Assembly: GCA_021372535.1 (NCBI GenBank)
Contig: JAJFUH010000057.1
Location: 1 to 50,922 of the forward strand
Origin: a bacterium
Lineage (GTDB): Bacteria; Latescibacterota; Latescibacteria; Latescibacterales; Latescibacteraceae
Reading direction: 5' to 3'
DNA length: 50,922 bases
The position numbers and the translations under genes were made by a program. Each line of letters starts with the position of its first letter. The first letter of the stretch is position 1. The notes under the pieces are model-generated. The model did not search any database, was not told where the DNA came from, and worked only from the letters and a program-made list of their open reading frames with translations. Shown piece after piece: positions 8,641 through 16,359 of the stretch.

Positions 8641-9051
8641 TCAGGCTTCATTTGTTGGTATAAGAACGCAATAGTCCACCTGTTTGATGATCATTCCCCC
8701 GGCAAATGTAAGAAATGAAGCCACTCTGAACCGAATCGGCATACCGGCCCTTATGTTACCGACTGACGCTGCGGCGGTTCCGCGCCAATCCAGTTCAAGC
8801 ACAACCCGGTCGCTCTGGGCTACAAGATTCCGTATCTCCATATGACGGTCGGGAAAGAGAGAAAGTATTCGCCGGGCAACCTGGCCGAAAAATGCCCGGT
8901 TGCCATGTTGACCGCCCGGTGTGGCCGGAAGCGGTAATTCTATCCACTCAACGTCAGGCGCGTAACATGTCTCAACCCATTCCAGTGTCCGCTTGTTGAA
9001 CAGGTCGATGCACCGTCGAGCAGCCGCCTCGTTTTGCTCGATTATCGTCAT
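8641..9051 (-). CDS. SnoaL-like / nuclear transport factor 2-like protein
   Basis: A 136-aa protein starting at the ATG at 9051, preceded on the minus strand by GGGGAGGAACACAC, a good ribosome-binding site; the open frame continues upstream but that part has no family features. The pattern is that of the SnoaL/ketosteroid-isomerase-like fold: an N-terminal helix (EAAARRCIDLFNKRTLEWV), YAPDVEWIELP, the FFGQVARRILSLFPDRHMEI helix-strand, and a terminal GGMIIKQVDYCV strand. Such proteins act as small cyclases, isomerases or hydrolases, or bind small molecules, in the cytoplasm. The true reaction cannot be told. It stands alone between convergent and divergent neighbours. The 209 bases upstream (9052-9260) hold nothing I can support. 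Confidence 0.75.
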   Translation of the reverse strand: MTIIEQNEAAARRCIDLFNKRTLEWVETCYAPDVEWIELPLPATPGGQHGNRAFFGQVARRILSLFPDRHMEIRNLVAQSDRVVLELDWRGTAAASVGNIRAGMPIRFRVASFLTFAGGMIIKQVDYCVLIPTNEA

Positions 9052-9260
9052 GTGTGTTCCTCCCCGAAAAACAGCCCGGTTATTGTTATGTGGTTCCGTA
9101 ATGCTCTCTCTTTTACCCTTCAGACGACACAAATCACAGCATGGAAACTGAAGTACAAGGACATCAAGTAATGAGAGGTTGCCGTGCGAAAATCAGCTCC
9201 CGAAAACGGACTTTTTCACATGGTTGGTATGACTCGGAATACGCGTTGTTCCTGCTCTGA

Positions 9261-10046
9261 TTACATCCCGAAAGTCACCATGTTCCGTATGACAAAACCG
9301 TTTCCCTGTTTGAAGGGAATATCACGGTAAGCCTGGCTTGTACGGCTGCTCTTGCTAGCCCGGAAAATCGGACCGCCCCCAATGGTGAAAGTACAGGGAA
9401 TCCACGGAAGAGTAATGCCCACGGTAGGTCCGGCAAAAAGTACCGCACCGCCTTCGGCCTCGTTTTCTTCCCAGAAACCCTCTATGTCCTGCCCGACCAT
9501 CTCGATTCCGAGCCGTAACGCGCCGGAAATGTTATATGACACTCCCACCGTTGTCATGAGATCGATGTTGTCGCGATCGGAAGACAGAGGTTTTTCCAGG
9601 AGAAGATTACTGTATGACTGCCATGAGGTGAACCGGCGGCCCAGCATGAACCGGCTGAGGAGAACGTCGGTGTCGCTGTATTCGTGACGTACTCCCGCGC
9701 CCGCGGAAAAGTCGATGATATGGTCTTCGGCTTTCATCAGATGGGCGAGCAGCTCTACATGCTGTGATGTGCTGGTCGTTCTGTTGTCCATGGCCAGTCC
9801 GAAATGAGCGATGAGTGAAAGGGACTTTCCGAAATTCGCCTGCAGCCCGAGATTCTGTTCGAGATCGTCTCCGCCGAATGGCTCGAATGTTTTATGACCA
9901 TAAGCCGTGTCGTAGTGAACGAGCATCGGCTGCTCCCTGCATTCGGGGGTAGTCAGGGTAAACAGGAATGCGCGGTCCTGAGCCTGTGCGACCGTCGAAA
10001 TCAGTATCAGTGTCAGAAGTATCGATAACATGGTGATAGGACGCAT
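9261..10046 (-). CDS. Putative outer-membrane beta-barrel protein
   Basis: A 261-aa protein with a clear signal peptide (MRPITMLSILLTLILISTVAQA-Q), preceded by AAAGGAGAGC directly before the ATG. The mature part alternates hydrophobic and polar residues in ~10-residue strands (for example SLSLIAHFGLAMD, IDFSAGAGVRHEY, GPTVGITLP, CTFTIGGGPIF), as in small outer-membrane barrels. It ends in a short aromatic-containing strand (NMVTFGM). No enzymatic motif is seen. Function could be pore, structural or assay-invisible; it has no operon partner, since the upstream gene runs in the other direction. Confidence 0.65.
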   Translation of the reverse strand: MRPITMLSILLTLILISTVAQAQDRAFLFTLTTPECREQPMLVHYDTAYGHKTFEPFGGDDLEQNLGLQANFGKSLSLIAHFGLAMDNRTTSTSQHVELLAHLMKAEDHIIDFSAGAGVRHEYSDTDVLLSRFMLGRRFTSWQSYSNLLLEKPLSSDRDNIDLMTTVGVSYNISGALRLGIEMVGQDIEGFWEENEAEGGAVLFAGPTVGITLPWIPCTFTIGGGPIFRASKSSRTSQAYRDIPFKQGNGFVIRNMVTFGM

Positions 10047-10430
10047 ATGCTCTCCTTTGGGGGGGGTGACGGTATGGTTAGTGCTCAGGTGATTAAACGT
10101 ATCTTATCATGAAATAAGTTTACTGAAAAAAATGCAGAGATGCAAGAATGAAAGACAACATCTTTCAGTCACTGCTTTTAAAATACATTTTCATAAAAGA
10201 TGAGTAAAATCTTCAGCCGCTCATTTTATTTAGGTAACCAGCATAGTGTATTCGGTTTCTTTTATTTCTTTAACTCTTTGAAATACCCCTGTAACCAATT
10301 ATATTTTTTCAGTAATCGTTTTTTCCATGAATCGATCGGTGTAGGTAATGATATTTTTTTCACTTCTATACGGCAGAAATCGGAATAATTCAACAATAAA
10401 AAATACGGTATTTACACCTGCGGAGGCTTT
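10047..10430. other. Gene-free divergent intergenic region
   Basis: This 384-bp AT-rich stretch separates two divergent genes (beta-barrel protein leftward, LamG protein rightward) and must hold both promoters. A 62-codon frame at 10200-10388 is Phe-rich without a ribosome-binding site or family likeness, so I do not call it. A GGAGG at 10421-10425 serves the LamG gene. No repeat of the families seen elsewhere is present. Confidence 0.5.
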
Positions 10431-13400
10431 ATGAAATCCCATCATGCACTAGGTTTTTTCGCCTGCTTTTTGCTGCTTTTTGCACTTCCGGCCTTCGGCG
10501 CTGCGGAGTCATCGGACAGCGGACTTCTCTTCTACCTGTCGGGGGACGGCGGCGGTGATGGGTTCACCGCGGACTATGCGCATGGCGACCCTGAACCGGC
10601 GTATCTCAACGAATACGTGCTCATTCCGGACGGCGCTAGGGGGAAAGCCTTTCGCGCGCCCCATTCCGAGGAGAAGCTCATGGCGTATCTCGCGCCCGGC
10701 AACATTTACGCCGAGCGGGGAACGATTTCGTTTTACTGGCGCCCGCGCGACCCGGTGGGGAAAATGCCGTTCAAGATTTTTTATGTGTCGTACTGCGACC
10801 AGTCGAGCCTCGACATGACCTGGCTCCGGATTGACTATAACGGGAGCGGTTATGATGCCTTTGTCACCGATGCCAACATGGCCCGCATACGGGTATCGTA
10901 CAAGCCATCCAGTCTACCGCCGCCGGAAAAGTGGACTCATTTCGCTCTGACCTGGGATGAAACGCAGGGGGTACGGCTTTATGTCGATGGCGCGCTTGCG
11001 GCGAAAAAAGACACGACCGTGGTTTTCTATGCCGGGCTCGGGTTGTTCACCCCCCATGGGCGGTTCTCCACTCCCGGCACCGTGACATCGAACTGCGGCC
11101 ATCTCCGTGGCGGAGATATCGATGAAATCTCGATTTATGACCGTATGCTCAGCGAAGATCAGGTCAAGAATCTTGCACAGGGGCAATCCCCCGGAATTAC
11201 GGGGCAATTGAAACGCACGCTGACCGATCCCCGGTACCGTGACGAGTGGTGGTACCGGTATGGCTGGAACAGGCCGGGAGACACCCCGCCTTACTTGTCG
11301 GATCGGAACTTTGCAGTGCGCGCCGTTGAAATCCATGATGCGTATGACCAGAAAAAATGGGCGTGGCGGAGCAATGACGGCATCCGTGAAACCACCTGGC
11401 CCGATGTCTACAACCGGTCGAGCCTGCCCGGAAGGAGCGATTACTTCATCGAGCCCGACTGGTACTGTTATTCGACTTCAGGTAAATCGATAACATATAC
11501 ACTGCCGGAGGAGCCGTGGAACTACTGCGAAATCACCGGCGCCGCGTATGGGAACGCCTCAGGGGTGTTTCTGGATAAAGAAAGTCAGAAGTATCGCGAA
11601 GAGAAGCTGTTGAGCCGCCCGAAAGGTCAGGAGCGGACATTCCACCTGCTCGGTAAATCGTATTACGGGGGGAAAATCCGCTATGAAAACGATGTGCGGG
11701 AAACGCCGCTCGCCGAATTTCAGGTGTATAATGTCACTCCCGGTTCAGAGCCGGTGGGCGTTCACAAAATGACCTATTTACTGACCGGACAGGCCGATCC
11801 GGACAATCCGAGCCTCGGGGAACTGCTCACCTATATCGAGAAACGTTTTCTGCCGGACGAACGTCAGATCATGCTCGCTCTTCCGGGCGGCGCTCCGCGG
11901 AATCCGAAAAAAGCCGGTGTCGAAAATCCGCTTCCCCTCGTTCATATTCTTGTACCGGGTCAATTCAGAAACGAGGGCCCGCGAACAAACAGCGGCGCCT
12001 ATGCGGGATTCCATTACGAGCTCGTGAACCTCCAATGGGGTCTCGATGGCATCGCCGTGGACATTCCAGGATTGCAGGTTAAACCCACCCACGGCGAGTA
12101 CTTCCTGCTCAACATTCAGGTCAAGGACCCCCTGTGGCCGAACAGAAACATGATAGACTTTTCATTCTCCGTGAAACCCGGAGAACCCCGCACGCTCTGG
12201 CTCGATACCCGTGACCGGATACTCCCGGACGGCTGTAGTCTGTACATCACCATCGCCGGATCGGGAGCCGATTTCGGCCCGTCGTCGCTCGATGGCGGTC
12301 AGATCAGGCTCGTATTCAAAGAGCGGGAGCAAGCGATTCCCGAACACGAAAAAGACCGGTTCACCCAGGTGCGTGATAATTTTGCTGCAAACTTGAGTGA
12401 AACCTTCCCCCAGAGATTGAAACTCGAATACCTGGCACGGTTTTACCGTGATATAACCGATCTCTTCCGTGTCAACCCGGATCATATTCCCGGACGGTAC
12501 TACTGGAGCACGTTTACTCCCGAGCAGGGCTGGCCCTTATTCGAACAACCGGAAGCGCCGTCCGGAGTTCCGCTCTGGGCTTTCCGCCAGACCGAGATTG
12601 TCAGACAGTGGCGATATTTCCTCAACTGGTGGATCGACAACCGTCAGATTGAGAACGGTGAACTGGGAGGAGGGCTTTCCGATGACGGTGATTTCGCGAA
12701 CTGCATGCCCGGGCTTGCCCTTTCCGGCGTGGACACCGAAAAGATCACCGATTCCCTGCACCGTCTCATGGAAGCTTATTACGCCAACGGGATGTTTACC
12801 AACGGTCTCAACACCATCGTGACCGACGCCCTCCATGTCTCCGAAGAAGGGACGAATGTTCAGACGGAGCTGATGCTCCTCGAGTACGGCAACCCGAAAC
12901 TGATCGAGCGCATCATGGAAACCTCGACCAGATATCCAGACATCACTGCAATCAACAAAGCCGGGCACCGTCATTTCCCCTCGCGGTTCTACTCCTCCAC
13001 GTTTATGGCAACCGAGAATCCCTGGTGCTGGTCCTCGCCCTATTCGATAACTGTTCTACATCCCGGAATGGTGCTCGTCGAATTCAACGGGTATCCTGCT
13101 ACCATGCAGCTCATCCGTGAGGTCGGCGATGGGTATCTCGCCCATGCGGTCAAGGATGCAAGAGGAACGGTCACCATTCCCCGCGAGATAAATTTCATCA
13201 CCGATGAGGGGCGTGATTATTCACCCGGTACGGTTTCGGAGATATTCGAGGTGCTCTACCGGTGGACCGGGGAGGGAAAATATCTCCTGCGGCTTGGTAG
13301 TGCCGCCACTTCCGGCGCACGGGTCACCACCGATAAAAAACGTTTCGAGGATGCCTATGCCCGGACCATTCAGTACAACGCCCAGCGGATGTACATGGGT

Positions 13401-14153
13401 ACCGAGGGATTCCCCTGGGATGACGGCCCGTACATAACCTATGGCTCGATTCTTGATGACCGTCTCGGCGGGGCGCCCATCTACCGAGGTAATCAGTTTC
13501 CCCGCCATGCAGTGAGCTGGAAATTCGCGCGACCGGACGATGCAATGAACTTGGGTATTCTTGTCCCGTCGCCAACGCCCTCGTCACTCAAAATAATCGC
13601 CTTCAATCTCTCGAACGAACCGATCAACGCATCGCTCGTCGGCTGGAACGTCGAGCCGGGTACCTGGGAGATGACCTGCGGTACGGACGATAACGGCGAC
13701 GACATGCCCGATACCATGACCGATAACCGCACCGTAATGTTCGAGCGGACTGGCGAGGTCACAATCACGTTTCCGCCGTGTAAGACGCTCATCGTTCAAA
13801 TGGAGCTCAAACAGAAGGGGATCCCCTACTGGTCACGTCCCGATCTTGGCATCGGAAACGATGATGTACGGATAAAGGGCGGCAAGATAAGTGTGACCGT
13901 TCACAGCCTCGGTTCGGTCGATGCGCCGTCCGCCGCCATAGCGCTGGTTGACGGATCGGGCAAGATGCTGTCGAAAGCTCAGGTTGCTGCATTGAAGGCG
14001 CCGCTCGATTTCAAGCCGAAAACGGCTGGTGTTGTCCTCGCTGTTCCCAAGGGAATATCCATGAACGGCTGCCGTGTGGTGATCGACCCTGACAGAGAAT
14101 TGACCGAAATTACCCGGTATAATAACACGGTGGATTTGGAGGGTATAAAATAG
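10431..14153 (+). CDS. Very large secreted protein with N-terminal LamG/concanavalin-like domain, middle region unrecognised
   Basis: A 1240-aa exported protein; residues 1-24 are a signal peptide (AFGA-AES). Residues ~30-255 are a LamG/jelly-roll lectin-like domain (GTISFYWRPRD, WTHFALTWDETQGVRLYVDG, GGDIDEISIYDRMLS). Residues ~255-660 are beta-rich. Residues ~700-1060 are rich in Trp, helices and conserved-looking polar pairs (WWIDNRQIENGELGGGLSDDGD, WCWSSPYSI) and resemble the helical-barrel part of some glycosidases, but I cannot assign a family or catalytic residues. Residues ~1125-1240 look like a CARDB-type Ig fold (PDLGIGNDDVRI... ending EITRYNNTVDL). A GGAGG lies five bases before the ATG. 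A role in complex carbohydrate breakdown is inference from the LamG domain and the neighbouring GH genes. Confidence 0.75.
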   Translation: MKSHHALGFFACFLLLFALPAFGAAESSDSGLLFYLSGDGGGDGFTADYAHGDPEPAYLNEYVLIPDGARGKAFRAPHSEEKLMAYLAPGNIYAERGTISFYWRPRDPVGKMPFKIFYVSYCDQSSLDMTWLRIDYNGSGYDAFVTDANMARIRVSYKPSSLPPPEKWTHFALTWDETQGVRLYVDGALAAKKDTTVVFYAGLGLFTPHGRFSTPGTVTSNCGHLRGGDIDEISIYDRMLSEDQVKNLAQGQSPGITGQLKRTLTDPRYRDEWWYRYGWNRPGDTPPYLSDRNFAVRAVEIHDAYDQKKWAWRSNDGIRETTWPDVYNRSSLPGRSDYFIEPDWYCYSTSGKSITYTLPEEPWNYCEITGAAYGNASGVFLDKESQKYREEKLLSRPKGQERTFHLLGKSYYGGKIRYENDVRETPLAEFQVYNVTPGSEPVGVHKMTYLLTGQADPDNPSLGELLTYIEKRFLPDERQIMLALPGGAPRNPKKAGVENPLPLVHILVPGQFRNEGPRTNSGAYAGFHYELVNLQWGLDGIAVDIPGLQVKPTHGEYFLLNIQVKDPLWPNRNMIDFSFSVKPGEPRTLWLDTRDRILPDGCSLYITIAGSGADFGPSSLDGGQIRLVFKEREQAIPEHEKDRFTQVRDNFAANLSETFPQRLKLEYLARFYRDITDLFRVNPDHIPGRYYWSTFTPEQGWPLFEQPEAPSGVPLWAFRQTEIVRQWRYFLNWWIDNRQIENGELGGGLSDDGDFANCMPGLALSGVDTEKITDSLHRLMEAYYANGMFTNGLNTIVTDALHVSEEGTNVQTELMLLEYGNPKLIERIMETSTRYPDITAINKAGHRHFPSRFYSSTFMATENPWCWSSPYSITVLHPGMVLVEFNGYPATMQLIREVGDGYLAHAVKDARGTVTIPREINFITDEGRDYSPGTVSEIFEVLYRWTGEGKYLLRLGSAATSGARVTTDKKRFEDAYARTIQYNAQRMYMGTEGFPWDDGPYITYGSILDDRLGGAPIYRGNQFPRHAVSWKFARPDDAMNLGILVPSPTPSSLKIIAFNLSNEPINASLVGWNVEPGTWEMTCGTDDNGDDMPDTMTDNRTVMFERTGEVTITFPPCKTLIVQMELKQKGIPYWSRPDLGIGNDDVRIKGGKISVTVHSLGSVDAPSAAIALVDGSGKMLSKAQVAALKAPLDFKPKTAGVVLAVPKGISMNGCRVVIDPDRELTEITRYNNTVDLEGIK

Positions 14154-14205
14154 AACGCGGATATATTAAAAAGTCGATTCGCCCTGGTCTGTTATCAATT
14201 ACATT

Positions 14206-14247
14206 GAACGCGGATTTTCGCGGATCAGGCGGATTTTCGCGGATTTT
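14206..14247 (+). repeat. 42-bp dispersed repeat, left arm flanking the DUF2283 module
   Basis: The segment starts GAACGCGGATTTTCGCGGAT and is built of GCGGATTTt units. Its reverse complement occurs at 14774-14815 with 40 of 42 bases equal, the two differences being T versus A at matching places of both units. Shorter or more diverged members occur at 18742, 32225 and 45508, always between genes and always with the GAACGCGG end kept. Confidence 0.85.
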
Positions 14248-14313
14248 ATATATTGATTTTAATGTATATGATTGAAATCAGCGGCACGGGGATAGTATCC
14301 GTGTATCGTATTG

Positions 14314-14541
14314 TCAAGCCGTTACGGATTTTATCAAATCTTTTTCAAATTCGAGCGAGTAATGAAGTATTGTTTTCAAATCTATCTTTTTTGAGACGTT
14401 CAGAATTTCTATACCCACTATCTTGTCGTCTGAAGTAGTATCGATATTGACTCCTTCGGATATTTCTATAACCCCTTCAGGGATTTCATCTCCCAAATGC
14501 AAATACAAAGCATCGACTTCATCATCGTAGTATACTTTCAT
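14314..14541 (-). CDS. DUF2283 family small protein
   Basis: A 75-aa protein with the DUF2283 pattern: MKVYYDDEVDALYLHL at the N-terminus, then EGVIEISEGVNIDTTSDDKIVGIEILNVSK, a compact alpha/beta fold. The family often sits directly after a DUF4258 gene, and such pairs are suspected toxin-antitoxin-like modules; the evidence for that is only contextual. Here the DUF4258 position is occupied by a decayed frame that overlaps this start. The gene lies between the two inverted 42-bp repeats (14206 and 14774), and its AT-rich surroundings differ from the GC-richer neighbours, which suggests later arrival. Confidence 0.8.
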   Translation of the reverse strand: MKVYYDDEVDALYLHLGDEIPEGVIEISEGVNIDTTSDDKIVGIEILNVSKKIDLKTILHYSLEFEKDLIKSVTA

Positions 14542-14656
14542 CTTTCACGGTAACCACTATCTTAACTGGATACCTGTATCCTTCTATATTTTCTATAATC
14601 ATTAACCTGTTTGCACCTAACCACTGTTTATTACTTATCCGACAATAAGTAACATG
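14522..14656 (-). pseudogene. Possible remnant of a DUF4258-like partner gene
   Basis: A 44-codon frame without an ATG at its head reads on the minus strand through ...WLGANRLMIIENIEG then YPVKIVVTVKDES and stops at 14522, overlapping the DUF2283 start. The closing pattern of a beta-hairpin followed by a hydrophobic strand resembles the end of DUF4258-type proteins, the usual partner of DUF2283. The N-terminal half is absent and a stop precedes the frame, so I read it as a truncated partner. It may also be chance; no decisive motif is present. Confidence 0.3.
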
Positions 14657-14773
14657 CTACGTAATGAAAGCTGTTAATTATTTTATCTGTTAACAATATT
14701 CTTATATATAGTAAAAGTCAAGAATGATTTTTCTATATATTTCAATACCGGGCATATTCACCCCTTTAAAACA

Positions 14774-14815
14774 AAAATCCGCGTAAATCCGCCTGATCCG
14801 CGTAAATCCGCGTTC
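14774..14815 (-). repeat. 42-bp dispersed repeat, right arm (inverted) flanking the DUF2283 module
   Basis: Reverse complement of the repeat at 14206-14247 with two mismatches. Both arms have their GAACGCGG end facing outward, so together they delimit a 610-bp unit containing only the DUF2283 gene and its decayed partner. The 118 bases between the pseudogene frame and this arm are AT-rich and contain a TTGACT that could be a -35 box for the minus-strand genes. Confidence 0.85.
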
Positions 14816-14855
14816 CATTCTTCTGAAAATATCGGATTATTCCTTAGAATCTCCA

Positions 14856-15887
14856 TCATCCCAATGTGCTTGTTCTCGGGATAAGCGTCGGGTCGAGGTA
14901 GATGTGATGAGGGGTAGAGTGATGCTTTTTTTTCAGGATGTCGTCGAGGATATGAACCGCCCGGATGCCGATTTCATCGACCGGCTGGTCGATGGTTGTC
15001 AGCGAGGGAATCGAATACTTTGCCAGTGGCTGGTTGTCGAAGCCGATAACAGCGATATCGCCGGGGATACTGATATTCCGCTCGGTAAGCGCCTTGATTG
15101 CCCCCATCGCAACCATATCGTCGTAAGCGATGATGGCGTCGATGTTTCCGTGCTTTTCGAGGAGGAGCTGCGTCGACAGGTAGCCGCGCTGCCAGTACTG
15201 GTTTTCGCTACTGATGTCGATGATTATGGTCGGATGATATTTTTTGATTATATCGACGTATGCGGTCTGACGTTCCACTGCATCGTTATGAAGATTAGGG
15301 CCGGTAATGAACGCGATACGTTTCCTGCCAAGCCCGATGAGGTGATTCACCGAGAGTTCGATTCCCATCCGGTTGTTGATCCGTACGCCCGGGAGTTCCG
15401 GTAAATCTGTGGGGAACCGTGATATATTTCCCGCAGTCACACAGGGTATGGTGTGTTTATGCAGTTCGACGCAGAGTCCGGGATATACTTTATCCGGAGG
15501 GCCGCACAGTATGAGACCCTCGATCCTGTTCCTGAGCCATATATCACGGCATTCCCTGATATCCGTTTCCTCGACTGTCAGGATGGGGGAGAATCCCCTT
15601 TTCGGCAGTTCCATGAGAATGGCGGTTAAAATTCCGGCGCAGATGGGATCGGTCGCATACGAGAGATAAATCCCGGCCAGCCCCGATCGCTTCGACCGTA
15701 ATTTCCGCGCCATGAGATTCGGGACATATCCAAGCCGCTGGGCGGCGCTCATGATTTTCGATGTCGTTTCCGGCGATATCCGTGTCTCTTCGGCGGAACC
15801 GGAAAGCACTTTCGCCACAGTGCTGAGAGAGTAGTGCGTCTCACGGGCGATGTCTTTAAGGCGGATTTTTTCGGCTTTCTGTTTCAT
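14856..15887 (-). CDS. LacI-family transcriptional regulator, probable regulator of the divergent GH3 operon
   Basis: A 343-aa protein of usual LacI length, read from the ATG at 15887; the longer open frame upstream lacks family features. The N-terminal helix-turn-helix is IRLKDIARETHYSLSTVAKV (residues 8-27), followed by a hinge NLMARKLRSKRSG and a periplasmic-binding-protein-like effector domain with IAYDDMVAMGAIKAL and GDIAVIGFDNQPL near the C-terminus. It would bind a palindromic operator as dimer and release it when a sugar binds. It is divergent from the GH3 gene at 16360, and a LacI-type operator lies at that promoter (16286-16305). The effector is presumably a product of the GH3 enzymes; that is inference. 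No good ribosome-binding site precedes the start. Confidence 0.88.
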   Translation of the reverse strand: MKQKAEKIRLKDIARETHYSLSTVAKVLSGSAEETRISPETTSKIMSAAQRLGYVPNLMARKLRSKRSGLAGIYLSYATDPICAGILTAILMELPKRGFSPILTVEETDIRECRDIWLRNRIEGLILCGPPDKVYPGLCVELHKHTIPCVTAGNISRFPTDLPELPGVRINNRMGIELSVNHLIGLGRKRIAFITGPNLHNDAVERQTAYVDIIKKYHPTIIIDISSENQYWQRGYLSTQLLLEKHGNIDAIIAYDDMVAMGAIKALTERNISIPGDIAVIGFDNQPLAKYSIPSLTTIDQPVDEIGIRAVHILDDILKKKHHSTPHHIYLDPTLIPRTSTLG

Positions 15888-16180
15888 ATGTGTTTTATTT
15901 ACTGAAATCAAGGAGATGTGTATAACTGTTTTTTCTGAATATGATTCGTAACAATGGTACAGGCCGTCATGACGAACCATCGGTTTAACATTAAAAATGA
16001 AGGTGACCGGACGAAATTGCAAGGAAAAACGAAGATAGCCATTTAATCCGGATTCGTATTGATTGTAAATGAAATATAGTTCATAATACCCCGGGATTTT
16101 ATAAACCCGCGAGTTCACACATTCCCGGAAAACGGGTAGCAAGTGAGGAAAAAAGCTTTTCACGGGCGTTTTTTCCTTTG

Positions 16181-16213
16181 GATACTTTTCTTTGGGCGGG
16201 CAAAAAAAGTATC
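16181..16213. repeat. Hairpin in the lacI/GH3 divergent region
   Basis: GATACTTTT at 16181-16189 is the exact reverse complement of AAAAGTATC at 16205-16213, around a G-rich loop. The sequence with its GGGCGGGC loop resembles hairpins dispersed in many bacterial genomes. It lies 37 bases before the GH3 promoter, so it may insulate the promoter from upstream transcription. Function unknown. Confidence 0.4.
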
Positions 16214-16249
16214 ATATCAAAAAAACAGGGAATCTTTTTAAAAAATCTC

Positions 16250-16278
16250 TTTACAATTTCTTATAATTCGTATATAAT
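16250..16278 (+). promoter_or_regulatory. Sigma-70-type promoter of the GH3 operon
   Basis: A -35 box TTTACA (16250-16255) is followed after exactly 17 bases by a perfect -10 box TATAAT (16273-16278). Transcription would begin near 16285, immediately at the operator. The GH3 start codon is 75 bases downstream of the expected start, with AAAGGAAG (16347-16354) as ribosome-binding site. Confidence 0.7.
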
Positions 16279-16285
16279 CATTCCC

Positions 16286-16305
16286 ATGCTATAACGTTGT
16301 AGCAT
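16286..16305. promoter_or_regulatory. LacI-type operator overlapping the GH3 transcription start
   Basis: The 20-base sequence ATGCTATAACGTTGTAGCAT is a near-perfect palindrome (one mismatched pair, 18 of 20 bases equal to its reverse complement) centred on a CG step inside AACGTT. LacI-family operators typically have this length and a central CG into which the hinge-helix leucines insert; the regulator at 14856 has such a hinge (ARKL). The location at +1 to +20 of the promoter suits repression by blocking polymerase. Confidence 0.7.
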
Positions 16306-16359
16306 ACGATTATTCCTGTATTGAGCGTTTCAGGCACCCATACCCAAAAGGAAGTGGCT

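Noticed and set aside
10200-10388. 62-codon Phe-rich frame before the LamG gene
   Set aside because: No ribosome-binding site, composition reflects AT-rich intergenic DNA.
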